Shown: positions 1 through 13,055 of the stretch, piece after piece
How positions within the stretch are numbered: the stretch's first letter is position 1
Layout of the letters: the number at the start of each line of letters is the position of its first letter
Source of the DNA: Thecamonas trahens ATCC 50062
Taxonomy: Eukaryota > Apusozoa > Apusomonadida > Apusomonadidae
Length of the DNA stretch: 57,737 nt
Reading direction: 5' to 3'
NCBI RefSeq assembly: GCF_000142905.1
Contig: NW_013657617.1
Span: 53,830 to 111,566 of the forward strand
Notes under the pieces: generated by a model
What the model saw: the letters and a program-made list of their open reading frames with translations, nothing else
Database searches by the model: none
Told to the model about the DNA's origin: nothing
Translations under genes and position numbers: made by a program

Positions 1-37
1 CCCCCCCTCCCCCTCACCCCTCACCCCCTTCGCACAG

Positions 38-3000
38 GACTCCCTGCTGGTCTCCCTCATTACGCCATCATCCCTCGCCGCACCCAAGTTTGTGGCAGAG
101 GCTGTTGCCACATACCGCTCGCCGGCCTCGTCGTCGCCTGAGCTCAACGACGGCTCGGTGCCTCAGGCCACTATGGCCGCCCTTGGCTCGTCGGCTCTGG
201 CGGCGGCCGCGGCAGAGTTCCTCATTCCGCCATCGGCCCGCCGCTCCGCTGCTGCCATGCGCAAGCAAGTCACTGTCTCCACCGCTTCCACCACCCTCTA
301 CACCCAGCTGGTCCTCCTACGGGCCACCCTCCTCCGCCGCCTGGCTCAGGCTCTGGCTCGCTCCGCTGCGGCTGCGGCTGCCACCGCCCCGCTCCGCCCG
401 CTGCCCGACGCTGCTACTCGGCCCATCGGTGCTCCGCTGGCGTCGGCCTCGCAAGCGGTCACCGCTGACGGCGCACTTGGCATCCACACCTCGCTCGGCG
501 TCCTGGTCACCCTACTCAAGGCCGCTGCCCGCGCCGACCCGGACGTCGGCCTCGAGACCCTTGCCTCGTTTGATGCCCTCCTCCACACCATTCCGCTGCT
601 CGGCCTCTATCTTGGCGCACCCGAGCCGGCGGTCGACGCGCTGGTTGGCTTTATGCACCACACGCTCGACATGCCTCAGGCCCCGCCGAGCGCAAAGTCG
701 GCCGCCCTCGCCGGCCTTGTTGGCGTCGCCCTCGCCAAGGGCTCGTTCACCGAGCTGCTCTTTGTGGCCCATACTCTCCTCACTGCCCCGCCTGCGGCTC
801 CGCTTGACGTCTCGACCTACCTCGGCCGCCTCGCCAGCTACAACCCACACATTCCGCTGGCTGCTCTCGACGCCAAGGCCGCTCTCTCGTTCTCTAACGA
901 GTACACCGCCCCCGCTGCTGGCTCGCAAGGCTCGGCGGCCTCGGCCGATACACCTGCGGCCTTCCGCGAGCCGGGCGCCATCGCCACCGACGGCACCTAC
1001 CTCTACATCCACGACGCCCACGGGCTCGCCAAGATCGGCACCGGAGCAAACGGCTCCATCCAGGGCCACGTCTATGCTGCCCGCCCGCTCTTCCGCGCCT
1101 CCGACGCTGCCTCGCTCCTTTGTGTCTGTGACAAGCTCTACTACCGCTCTGCTAGCATCGCGCCAGCAGCTTTTCTTGTCCTCTCAGCCTCAAACCTCGC
1201 CGACATTGGTGCCATCCTGCCTGACGGCTCGGGCTCGGTCGCCTCCGATCCGACCTCCGAGACCTGGCTTCCTGCCGAGTTTACTCCCGAGCCCAAGGCC
1301 TCGCCGCCGACCTTTGCTTCGCCGGCAACCACCGACGGCCGCTACATCTACGTCGCCATGGCTGTCTATGGCTATGCCCCAGACGCGCCGCCGGTCTCGG
1401 CGCTTGCCTCGGCCGTTGCTGGCGAGTCGCGCTCGGCCGTGTCGGGCGCCGCTGACGCGCTTCCGCCGGTCACCCCGACTCCGACCTCGGCCTCGGCCGC
1501 CCGCGCGCAGAGCATCACCTTCCCACCGCCATCGGCCGGCTCATCTGACGACGCTGCCACATCACTGGCCGGCCCCGCCAGCTCCAGTGCAGGTCCGAAC
1601 CCGGCAGCGCCGGGAGCTGCAAACCCTCGCGTCGTCGTCGCTACTTTTGACCCGCTCTCGGATCCACCCATGAAGCACATCGCGTCGACGCTGCTCTCCG
1701 GCTCAGAGACTCTCGTCGGCCATGTCCTCTCCACCCGTCAGTGCTACAACACCGACACCCGCATCGCCGTCGACACCTCGCTCGTCTTTCACGCGCCGGG
1801 CAAGGTCGCCGCCTGGTGCATGGCCGGCCGTGGCCAGGGCAACTTTGTCTTCCAGGTCTACCGCCGCGTCGCCGGCGACCACTACGTCCTTGTTGGCGAG
1901 AATGAGGTCGAGACCATCTCCGGCCTCCAGGTCTTTGACATTCCTCCCGACGAGCGTATTGCAGTTCTCCCCGGCGACTGCATCGGCTGGCGCTGGGCCA
2001 TCGACCGTGGCCAGGTCTACTACGACCGCAACGTTCCGGGCACCTCGCCCTCGTTTGTCAAGTACAACTCGAACACCCACGGCCCGCGCGATGCCGTCGG
2101 CGACACTGTCCACTTTACCCGTACCGAGTCGGTCACCATGTCCATCGCCGCTGTCCTCGACCCGGCGCCGGTCGCCACGCACACCGCCACCAGCCCGGCC
2201 TCTTCCAGCGGGAGCGTGCCGCTCACGTTCTGCGCCACTGCCGGCCCTCTCGCCCTCCCGACACCCGTCCTCAACTACGGCGCGCTCTACTGCAACGGCT
2301 CGTGCGTGGCCATCCTCGCTCCGCCAAACAAGCAGCTTCACGATGGCTTCCCCAATCACGCATCCACCCGCCAGTGGTCGCTTGCGTCAGGTGCACTCCT
2401 GGACCACACCGACGCTGGACTCAACCCGCAGGGCATGCCGACCGTCTACGATGCCGACGCCAACGTCGTCTGGAACTACGCTCCGGGCACGCGCAAGGTC
2501 TTCCGCTGGGCTTGTGGCCCGCTCCGCCCGGCCCTCACTTTTCCGGTCTCGTCCGAGACCGCCGCCGCCGCCCGCTTCCCGCTCCATCCGCTCGACGTCC
2601 CAGCCGCGCTTCCGGCCCTAGCTGCTGACCTCCCGCCGGCTGCCTCACCGGCCGACGTCGCTTATGTCCTCCTCCGCCACGCGGATCGCATCGCCCTTCA
2701 CCACGCCCCGCCACCGGCCGCCGCCGCCGCCCACGCCGCTCCGACGTTGTCCGCCGTCGCTGCCTCCTCGTCGGCCGCCACCGCGGCCTCGCTCTGCCGC
2801 GAGCTCTGCGTCCAGCTCCACCCGTCAACCTTTGCGCTCCTCCTTTCGCTTCTTCGCCGCTTTGCTGCCGCCCTCCCGCGCGTCCTCGCCCTCCCGTCCA
2901 CTGCTCCCGTTCCAGACGACCTCGCCACTGCCGGCTATCTCACCATGGCTGTTCTCCGACTGCTCAAGGTCAATCTTGCCGTTCTGGTCTCTTCAGGCTA

Positions 3001-6000
3001 TCCGCTGGAAGCTTTTGACTCCAAGCCGCTGCCCGAGACTGCTGCTGCTTCTGCCGCTGGCGGCGCCAGCCCGGCTACCCTCACTTGGGCCTCACTCTCA
3101 GCGGCAGACGTCGCCGCTGCATCTGCTGACCTTCTCCCGCCGCCGTTCAACGAGTCCTTCCCGCCGCTTGCCATCGAGCACGAGCTCGACGGCGAGGCGC
3201 TGGCCCTTCTCTCGCTCACCGACTGCGTCTTGCTCGCCGACAACAAGCTCGGACGCGGAAAAAAGCTCCACGCCGCCCTCACGGCCGCTCTCCGCAAGCC
3301 TCCGCAAGCTCACGCTCCGGCCACTGATGCCAGCTCGGGCGCTCCGTCATCGCGCAAGCGGCCGGCGCGCCTCGACACCGGCAGCTCGAGCGCCACCAAG
3401 CCGTCGCGCCTCGACGGCTCGCCCTCGGTCTTTGCCACCATTCGCAACGAGCTCGTCGCCCTCACCTCGCACTCGCATGCTTGGATCCAGGACGAGGCCT
3501 GTGGCGTCCTCACGATGGGCATGAACGCGTTCTATCCCACTCGCGAGGACCGTCTCCTCCTCCTCGGCTCCACCCTGGCCAAGGTCGATCCGGCCGCTGC
3601 CTCGCCCGACCCGTTCGTCGCCGCCGTCCTCGAGTACTTTGCAGAGCCCGCGACCGTCGCCGACCTTTTTGTCGCGCCGCTCACCGATGCCCTCACTGGC
3701 AAGCCGAGCCTCCCACCGGCCTTTGCCACCATCATTCACAATCTCATCCGTATCATCCGTGCCGAGGCCGAGGGCCTCCTGGCTTCGCCGCCGGCTCCGT
3801 CTTCCGACGCCTCAGACCTGCCGCCAGCACCGTCGACCGCCGCCCGTATGCTCTTCTCCTTCCTCACCCACCTCCTCGCTCGTGCCACGGCCTCGTCCGG
3901 CGACCTCCTTGACGCCACCGTCACCCTCGCTTCGGACCTCCTCGGCGCCGCGGCAGACGTTGTCACTGCCGTCGTCGCTGCCGCGCCTGACAATGCCGCT
4001 CTTGCAGACTCGGCCTCGCACGGCGCCGCACTCCGCGCCTCGTTTGTCCCCACCATTCTCCCAGGCCTTGTCTCGGCGCTCCCGGTCCTCGTCGCTTCGT
4101 CGGTGGCTCTCGCGGCCAAGCTCTCGCCGCGCCTTGTCGCACTCTTTACCGTACTCGACACGCTCAACGCCCGCATCCCGGGCATTGCCGAGACCGACGC
4201 TGAGCTCCTCACCGCCCGCGCCTCGACCTACACCAAGTCGATTGTCGAAGAGTCACTCCACCCTTACCCGACCCATGCCCGGGTCGACAAAAAGGTGACA
4301 ATCCCCAACGCCACGTCTCTTACTCTCATCTTTTCCAAGTCGTGCCGGACCGAGGGCGGCTCCGACTACCTCGACATCTACCAGGCTGCGCACCACTCGA
4401 ACCACCTCTACCGGTTCTCCGGCGCGTACAACCAGGGCTCGTCGTCGTTCCCGGCTGAGCCGGTCACCATTCCGGGCGACACTGTGTACTTTTACTTTAC
4501 CTCGGGCCCATACTCGTACTCGCACTACGGCTGGTCGGTCACCGTCTCGGCCCAACTGCCCGACGTCATCGGCCCGGTCCCGTTCTCGCTTGACCTGCTC
4601 AAGAACGTCGGCTGGGCCCTCGGCTCGCTCGCTGCTGTCTCGGTCGCCGGCGCGCCACTCACCGACGAAGAGGCCGCTCTCAAGTCGCTCCTGGCGTCGC
4701 CGCTGCTGGCCCGCGGCTACGCCGGTTCCCCGCCCGACTCGCCTTTCCTTGACGACATGCTCGCGTCCGAGCCGACGGCTTCACCGGCCACCGCCGGCTT
4801 TACCATGTTTCTGGAGATGGCTCAGGCCAACGCCACCGGCGTCTCGCTCGGCAAGAAGGCCCGCGGTGCACCCATCGACTTTCTTGTCGAGCGTGCCGTC
4901 CTCGCCGCCGCCATCTACCACACCGGCCTCCTGCCCGACACTCTTGTCTACGCCGCGGCCCTTGCCGATGCCGGCGACAACGCTGCTCTCCGCCCGGCCA
5001 TGCCCAAGCCGCTGCTCCACCTCTGGCGCCGCGCCCACAAAATCAAAAAGTGGGTCATGCGCGAGTACGAGGACCGCGAGTCGGCCCGGGATCTCGAGCG
5101 CGCCGCCGACTCGGACCTCGGCGCTGCTACCGCCACTTCCGCCGCCAGCGACCGCTCCTTTGCGGCCGAAATTGTGCGCAAGGCCAGGTTCCTCCTCTCC
5201 TATGCGCCAGCTGCGCTCCCACCGCATGACGCCGCCAACTCACCCGCTGTCCGCGGCAACCCGACGCTTGGCGCGCTTGTTCCCGCCGCCAACTCGGTCC
5301 TCGCGTCTTGGCGCCATGCCGAGGCCCGCTTTGCGGCGTTTGACCTGAACGCAGCTGACGCGCTTTGCAACGAGCTCGATGTCTTTCTCCGCACTCCGCT
5401 CAACGTGGCGGACCTGGCTTCGGTTGTTGCCACCCGGAGCGAGCGGGCGCAGACCCGTGCTGCCGGCTACGCTACGCTTGCGACACTCATCCGCGACGTC
5501 ACCATCCGTTCGGCTGTCTACGATCTCCTCCGCCCCTCGTGCGACTCGCTCGATGTTTCGGTTCGCTCGGCCTCGACCGGCGTCCACCACCTTGACGCGC
5601 TCACCACCGCGCCGCAGACCCAACTCCACGCGGTCCAAGACGCGTTTGCCACCTTCCTTGCCGCTGTCAACACTGTTGTCGGCGACGACGCTACCGCGCC
5701 GCCGGTCCGGGCCGCTGCGCTGGCCGCGCTCAACCTCCGCTTCCTCCCCTCGGACCGCAACCTGCTCCTCTCATCCGGCGTGATGGCCACGCTGTGGCAC
5801 CTTGCTACTGCACCGGCTCCGGCGTCTACGCTCTCACACGCCGCGGCCGCTGCCGGAGCGGCGGCCGAGTCGGAGCCGTCTGCTCCCGCAAGCGACGGGC
5901 CGTTGCCCGACGCCGAGCTCGCGTCTGTGCTCGAGCCAGTCTTTGGCCTCGCTGCGGCGCTCTCGCTTCGCTCCGCGGCGCGCACCATGTTCAAGACTCT

Positions 6001-9000
6001 GGCCGCAACTTGCATTGCCGAGCCGTCGTCAGCCCGCCTCGCCGACACGCATCCGTTCGAGGCCACATCCATCCTTGCCGCGCTCCGCACTGTTGTTCTC
6101 GACACCATCTTTGACGACCTTCGCGACGGGCTCACCTCGGGCCTTTGCGCCGGCCTCGACGACGCCTTTCTCGACCTCAACTTGCCGTTTGGTGCCGATG
6201 TCGTGGCAGCGGCGATTGCCAAGTCATCCGGTACCACCTCGCCGTGGTCGCCCTGAAGGGCAAGCCGACTGCTGCTGCGTCTACAGCCGATGGCGATGTG
6301 AGCACTACCAGCGTTCGGACCGTCCTCGCCAAGGTCTTCCAAGGCCTTGGGGTGCCAAGCGGCGTTTACGACGACATTCTTCACGGCCACACGCCGTCGT
6401 CGCTCCTCGGCACGCTTTATGCTGCTGCCAAGTCGCCGCTCCTCCACGCCTACCTCCTCGATGCACCGGACAAGTTCCGGGTTGTCCTTGACGTGCTGGT
6501 GGCACCGGCGGCTTCACCGGCGACCCGACAAGCCATCTTCCGCACACTTCGTGCCATGCTCCCGTGCATGGCGCCAGACGCGCTGGCGTCTGCAGGCCTC
6601 GACATTGTTCCGTTCCTTGTTGCCCGCATCGGCGCCGTCGTGGACAAATTTATCGTCTCGTCGTCCAGCGACGTGGCCGAGTCGGCACCTGACGGAACTG
6701 TCGCCGATGGCGACGGCGACGCCGACGGCGATGCTGCTGCAGCCGGCGCTGGAGCAAGCAACGACGACGATGCTGACAAGAATCTCATTCTTGAAGTGGT
6801 CATGCTTCTGCGGACGCTTCTCAAGTCGAGCAGCTGGCGCAGTGCCATCCAGACGTTTATGTCGGGGGCGCTGGCGCAGGTGCCGACCCTCCTTACCGTT
6901 GCACCCTCGCCGGGCAACGTCGCCATCTGGTCGGCGCTGGCTGCGCTCTACACCATGGGCGGCATCTCGGACCGTGCACGGCCGGGCGGGCGAGTTGAGT
7001 TCCTCCGGCCGGATGCCACCCGGACGTCGACTGGCATTGTCATCTCGATCGCCACCGCCGGCAACGTCAAGGAAGCGCGGGTGCTGGCGGACGAGGCGCT
7101 TGACGGGACACGGGCCTCGCTGAGCCCAGAGTCGTACCCCGTCTCGGAGCTCACCATTCTTCCCGAGGTCTCTGTCGACCCGGGCCTCTTCCCGCTCACG
7201 TCGGAGCTTCTTCCGCTTTTTGGCCTCTTCCTCAGCGAGCCGCCTTCGCCGGCCTCGCTTACATACTACCAGTTCAAGTCGGCGGCGCTGCAAGTGCTTG
7301 GCGAGCTCCTCTCACACCCACCGTCGATTGCGCGTTTCCTGTCGGCCGGCATGGCGCCGCTGCTGGTCTCAGCCTCGCTCACGCACACCTCGCTGACCAA
7401 GGGCGTGGCGCTGCCGCTTGTCGAAGAGCGCGCGCTGTACCTGCAGCAGTTTATGCTGCCGTCGGCCTCGGGCCTTGGTGTGACGCTGACACTTTCGGAC
7501 GGACAGGGTCCAAAGAAGAAGAAGACGCCAGAGCAGCTCATCGACGAGTTCCTCGCCAAGTCTGGCATGGCGCCGAAGGAGTACAACGACCTGCGCCAAA
7601 CGTTTATCTCAGTCGACGTCGACGGCGACGGCTACATCACCCGTTCCGACGTCCAAGCCTACCTCACACCGCTCTTTGGCTACGAGGTCGAGGGCCGCGA
7701 GCTTGAGGAGCAGTTTGGCCAGTTTGACCGCGCTCGCAAGGGCCGCGTCTCGCTCCTCGACTGGCTGCACTCGTCGTCGGGCCTTCCAGTCCCGCCCGAC
7801 TCGGACGACGAGAGCGGCGGAGGCGGGTTTAGCTTTGGTGGCGGCAAAAAGGTGAAGCGCAAGCGACTGCATCTTCGGGTCGATCGACCGCTTGCGGTTG
7901 TCGGCTACATTGACGTCGCTAACGAGCTCAACGGGCTCGACCTTGAGGCGTGGACAGACACCGCGCTCGACTTGGTGCCTGCCGAGCCGCTCACCGCGCC
8001 GACCGACGGCCTCGAGAATGGCGCGGCGCTCGCCGGCCAGCTTGCGCTTATCTCCATCGATCCAGACCGCACGACCGAGGCTGAGCGCAAGGCGCAGATT
8101 GCTACCGCCCAGGCCGCCGGCGCCTTTGGCGTTGTCCTCATCTGTCCGAGCGACGACCTTCCGCCTGACAATCTCGGGCCCGACCTGGGCGCTGATGAGG
8201 CGATCAAGGCCGTGGCCGGCGGTGGCTTTGCCACGCCGCCGCAGAGCTCCGGCCAGCCGAGCGGTGGCTTCACATTTGGCTCATCCACCTTTGGTGGCTC
8301 GTCCAACGAGCCGGCCTCGCTTGTGGCCTCTCAGTCCAACGCGGGCCTCTTTGGCTCGAGCAACAGTGGCGCTCCAGCGAGTACCGACTGGAGCGCCGAG
8401 CCGGTCTCAGCTGGCTCGTGGGGTGCATCGGCAACACCGGCTGCTGCTGTTGACGCGTCGTCAGGAAACAGCAACGGCGACGGGGCGACCGGTAGCTCGG
8501 GCGATGCAGACGCCAAGCCGAGTGCCAAGCCTGATGTCGATGCCGATGCCGTCGCCGACACCGACGCCGAGCCAGTTGTTGCCATCACCATTCCGGTCCT
8601 CTACGTCTCGGCGTCGGACGGCGCACGGCTACTGGCGGCACTCTCGGACGAGGCTGACAAGGCGGCGGCCGATGCTACCGAGGCGGCGTCGAGCGCTGAT
8701 GCGACTGCAGCAGCCACACCCGCGCCCAAGGACGCGCTCCGAGCGGCGGCTGTCGCTGAGCTCGAGGCGCTTGGCTTCCCGCCGGTGCAGGTTGCCAAGC
8801 ACCTTGCCGCAGCCGAGGGCAACGTCTCTGAGGCTGCGGCATCGCTCTTTCTCATCAAGCACGCCGGAGCCGAGTCGGAGAACGAGGTGCTGGCGTACGC
8901 CTCTCTCGTCGCTGCTGCTCGTGGCGATGCGAGCTCCGCGGCGACGGGTGCCGGCGAGTCAGTCAAGGCAACTGACGGCACAGACGCCGCCGACGGTGCG

Positions 9001-12000
9001 GACGCGGCACTGGCTGCGGCCGACAAGCAGCCGAAGAAGAAGGGCACCAAGCACAAGAAGCACAACAAGCGCGGGTGGCGCAACAAGCGCCAGCGCAAGA
9101 CGTCCGACAAGGAAGCCGGTGAAGGCAAGGGCAAGTCGGGCAAGGGTGCCAAGGGTGGCAAGACCAAGGCCAAGGACAAGTCGGGCAGTAACGAGAAGGA
9201 CGGCAAGGCCAAGGATAGCTCTGCCTCTGGCAACGACGAAATGGCAGTTGGCGACCTGTTTGGCGAGAAGAAGAGCGGTGGATCGGCCAAGCTGCCTGCC
9301 GGTGACGAGGGCGTGACCCGGGCAGTGTACTACGACCTCGACGCTGCAGGCATAGCCGGCGCGCGGACGACGGCCGTCGAGACCGAGGTGCTCTGGCCTT
9401 CGATGGAGGGCGTGGACGACGTGTCTTTGGTGGTGACGGACATGCAGGCCGCCCTCTGTACACTCTACACCCGCAAGGCTGTCCACGCGCTCCTTGCTGA
9501 GGCTGCGTCTGCGCCACAGCAGGCGCTGTCGGAGCTGATGGGCTCTGACCCGACCAAGCTGGTGGACTTTCTCTCCCTCACGGCGTCGTCGCTGGCCAAC
9601 GATCCGTCTGCGGTGGCACCGTTTGGCGTCGACTCGCCGCTGACGCACCTGCGGCCAGCACTGATGGCTGGTGTTGTGGCTCCGGGCCCCGGCGGCGAGG
9701 CCCTCGGCACGTTGCTTGTTCGCTACGCGGTCGGGACGCTGTACCGGGCGGAGCATCTCGACGACGGCCTTGGCGGCGGAGCCGGGCGAGTCTCGGCCTT
9801 TGCCTCGGTCCACCCCGCGGTCAACTCGTCGGCGTCGATGGGGCCAACGCACGTGAGCGTGCCGGACGCAGCGAACATGCTGGTGACTTTTGATCCCCGA
9901 TCGTGCACCGGCAACGCGGGCAACGAGCTTGTGTTCTACAGCGACGCCTCGTGCGAGACTGCGGTGCACAAGTGCGGCGGGAGCAGCGCCGGCTTTGTCT
10001 CGTTTGTGGTTCCGGGCTCGGAGATGTGGTTCAAGTACACCCAGACGATGGAGATTTCGGACGCGGCATCGTCGTGGGGCTGGCGGTTCATTGTCTCGCC
10101 GTCGGCGCTGCCGTCGAACGACGCGGCGCTCGACGCGTTCCCCAACGTTGAGCTGGCGTGCTGGGTTCTTGCCACACTGCTGGACGCGCTCGAGTCGAAG
10201 GCTGCTGGGGCAGCGCCCGAGCCGACGGCGGCCCTGGCGCGGCAGGTCTACAAGCCTTATGTGTTCTCTCTCCTTGTGTCTGCACTGAGCGTGACGGTGC
10301 TCAACCAGAAGATCCGGGTCCTCCGCCTCCTTACGTTCCTTCTGCGGTCGGCGCACCGGTTCGAGGCAGCCAGCGAGTTGCCACTGGACGAGTTGCGGGC
10401 GACGGTCCACGCGTCCATGAGCTCGCGGATGCGGTCAGAGACCGGCTCGCAGTTTTACTCGCAGTACCTGCAGAACCTCGCCGAGCTTGCAGTTGCACTC
10501 GACTCGGTCGAGGCGAGCGTGGCCGCGAGTGCCGAGGCTAGCGCCGACGGCAGCGCCGCAAAGAGCAAGGGCAAGGAGGAGAGCCAAGACAATGGCGCAA
10601 GTGTGAGCGCAGCTCCGGCACCGGCACCGGCCGATACAGAGCTGGAGTGGTTCGGCAAGTTCAAGACATTTGTGTCGCTTCTGGAGTCGTTGCGCGAGCG
10701 CAAGACCGGGTTCGACAGCTCAGTCCTTGCCGACGCAACGGCGTCGTACTGCGCCATGCTCCGCAAGGCCGGCCCACTCAACTACGAAGTGGTGTCGACT
10801 TCGGGCGGGACGGCCAAGAGTGGGACCGGGGAAGTGGGCAACATGCTCATCGACGACGGGAGCGTGTATGCGGCAGAGAAGTCGACCAACGTCGACGTGG
10901 TGCTCAAGTATGCCGGAACGGCGCCCGAGGCCGGGGCGGTGGTCACTGCGCTGCGTATGAAGACGCCGAGCTACCCGAATCGCGGGCCAGTGCAGGATGT
11001 GTTGGTGTGGGTCATGAGCGAGGAGCCGGACCTCGAGGTTCTGGCCAAGTACAACGACGCGACCAACGACGTGTTTGCGACGGCAAGCACCACAGCTGCA
11101 TCGCTGGCGTCAAGCAACGCGCCGCGTGACGAGACGCTGCCTGTGGCGATGCTCTCGCTGTACTCGTGCGACGCAGACACGGGCGAGATGGCGGTGGCCA
11201 AGGCCGGCGGCAGTGACGAGCTGCCTGCAGGCAAGTACGTGGTGGTCAAGCTCATTCGGCCATCGGCGGGAAGCAGCGTGGACATTGCGTTCTTTGGCGT
11301 GTCGGGCTATCCCGCCGGCGACGGAAGCAGCTCGCCGCTGGGCGAGTCTGTCGACGAGGCGTCGTGGAACCACTGCCCGACAGAGGGCGAGGAAGTGTGG
11401 AGCCGGGCGGCGGACGAGGCACTTGTTGCACTGGTCAACGCGCTGTGCACGCGTGAGTCTGTGGCGCCCGCGGCGCTCCCGCTGGCGTCTGTGACGTATG
11501 AAGCAGACCGTGACGAGCTGTATGCTGGCGCGCTGGGCGGAGTGCCGAGCGACGCGCTTCAGGCGCGATTTGTGGTCCTCCGCTACGTCAACACGCTCTT
11601 TGCCGAGTGGGGCAAGCTGGTGGACTTGTCTGCAGTGGAGAACCGGGTGTCGCTGGCGGCACTGGTGGGCGATCTCCGGCCGCTGCTGTTCTTTGGCACC
11701 AAGAACACCCTCTTGCGGTCTGTCCTCTCGGCGACAGCGCACTACACACAGGCACGGATCCAGGTTGATCGGCTCGCGGCCAAGCAGGCTGTGACGGCAG
11801 AAGAAAAGGCCGAGCACTGCGTGTTTGTGCAGGCTGCGGCGCAGCTGAACAAGCAAAACCCGCGTGTACTCCGGGCTATGGACGGACAAGCATTCTACGT
11901 CCAGTTCCTCCGCGAAGGTGCCAACGATTCGGGTGGGCCGTACCGTGAGCTCATCACCGACGCGGTGGCAGAGATCATGTCTGACGATCTGCCGCTGTTC

Positions 12001-13005
12001 ATCCGGTCGCCCAACGCGGTGGGCACCATCGGGTCGAACCGCGACAAGTACCTGCTCAACCCGTCGGCGTCGAGCGCGGCGCAGCTCGAGCTTTTCCGAT
12101 TCTTCGGCAAGCTGCTTGGGGTGGCGATTCGGACGCGGTTTGCGTTGGATCTGCACCTCCCGCGGAGCTTCTTTGCAACGCTTGTGGGCGCGCCTGTCGG
12201 GGTGTGGGACCTGCGGGCGGTGGACGAGGCTGTGGTCAACTCGCTCACGGCCATCCGCGACTTTACCGAGGTGTGGGGCATCGAGCCCGAGGCGTTTGAA
12301 GAGTACGTCATGGACGACTTTACCACGCTGCTCTCGGACGGGTCGCGGGTGGAGCTGTGCCCCGGCGGGGCGGAGAAGCGGGTGACGTACGAGAACCGGC
12401 TCGAGTTTGTGGACCTTGTGCTCGAGGCGCGACTGCACGAGGCCGACACGCAGATGCGTGCGGTAGAGGAGGGCCTCGGTTCGATCGTGCCCCTGGAGAT
12501 GCTGCCGCTGTTTACGCCGTCAGAGTTGGAGACGATGATCTGCGGAACGGCAGCGGTGGACGTGGCGCTGCTCAAGGCCAACACCATGTATTCCAAGGGA
12601 GTGTCTGCCGACTCGCCGCACGTGGTTCTGTTCTGGCAGGTGATGGAGAACGAGTTTAGCGACGCCGAGCGGCGGCTCTTCCTCCGCTTTGTCTGGGGCC
12701 GCTCGCGCCTCCCGTCGTCGTCGGCGGCGTTTGACGAAAAGTTCAAGATCCAGGCCTTTGTGCTCGACGATGGCGACGACGCCGACCGGCACCTCCCGCA
12801 GTCGCACACCTGCTTCTTCTCGATCAACCTCCCGCCGTACTCGACGGCAGCGGTGATGGCGCAGCGGATCCGGTACGCCATGACCAATTGCCGTGCCATT
12901 GACACCGACTTTCTGCCTGCACCTCCAGCAGCGTCGTCGTCGGCGGGCGCGAGCACTGGCGGCGGCATCGGCGGCGGCGAGTACGAGTACGACTCGGACT
13001 ACTGA
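38..13005 (+). CDS. Giant HECT-type E3 ubiquitin ligase (5'-partial), exons 38-6230 and 6287-13005
   Basis: The window opens in an intron; its acceptor (...TTCGCACAG) ends at 37 and the open frame starts directly at 38, so upstream exons lie outside. Splicing 6231-6286 joins the two long frames into at least 4303 residues. The C-terminal ~385 residues form a HECT domain; the catalytic cysteine is codon 12811-12813 in the motif LPQSHTCFFSINLPPYS, 63 residues before the end, the family position. Other modules (residues counted from position 38): a PHR-like beta domain ~575-705, CUB-like domains ~1416-1507 and ~3249-3335, one canonical EF-hand loop ~2506 (DVDGDGYITRSD), a protease-associated (PA)-like domain ~2590-2850 split by an FG-rich insert, a UBA-like helix bundle ~2881-2924, a Lys-rich stretch ~2977-3035 and a DOC/galactose-binding-like region ~3570-3745. 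The role is to transfer ubiquitin from E2 to substrates; substrates are unknown. The size and mixture recall HECTD4/HERC/ZZEF1-type proteins, but orthology is unproven. HECT identity is secure; the PHR, CUB, PA and DOC labels are by eye. Confidence 0.93.
6231..6286 (+). other. 56-nt GT-AG intron in the HECT ligase gene
   Basis: Donor GTACCA and acceptor TGCGTCTACAG. The upstream frame stops 26 nt into this segment. Removing 56 nt (2 mod 3) restores the frame in which the following 2.2 kcodons are open; the junction codon is G|CC (Ala). Phase 1. Confidence 0.85.
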
Positions 13006-13055
13006 ATGCTGCACCGGCGAGCGTTTTAGATGTAAACAAAGTCGCGGCGCTCACA
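13006..13055. other. 50-bp convergent intergenic spacer
   Basis: Only 50 bp separate the stop codons of the HECT gene (+) and the polytopic membrane protein gene (-). Any 3' UTRs must overlap. A TGTAAAC tract lies at 13031-13037 on the plus strand and may serve 3' end formation, but this is not shown. Confidence 0.5.

Noticed and set aside
90-1673. Long Arg/Pro/Ser-rich plus-strand frame overlapping the HECT gene
   Set aside because: Shadow of the Ala/Leu/Pro-rich true frame; such shadows occur across all GC-rich genes in the window.
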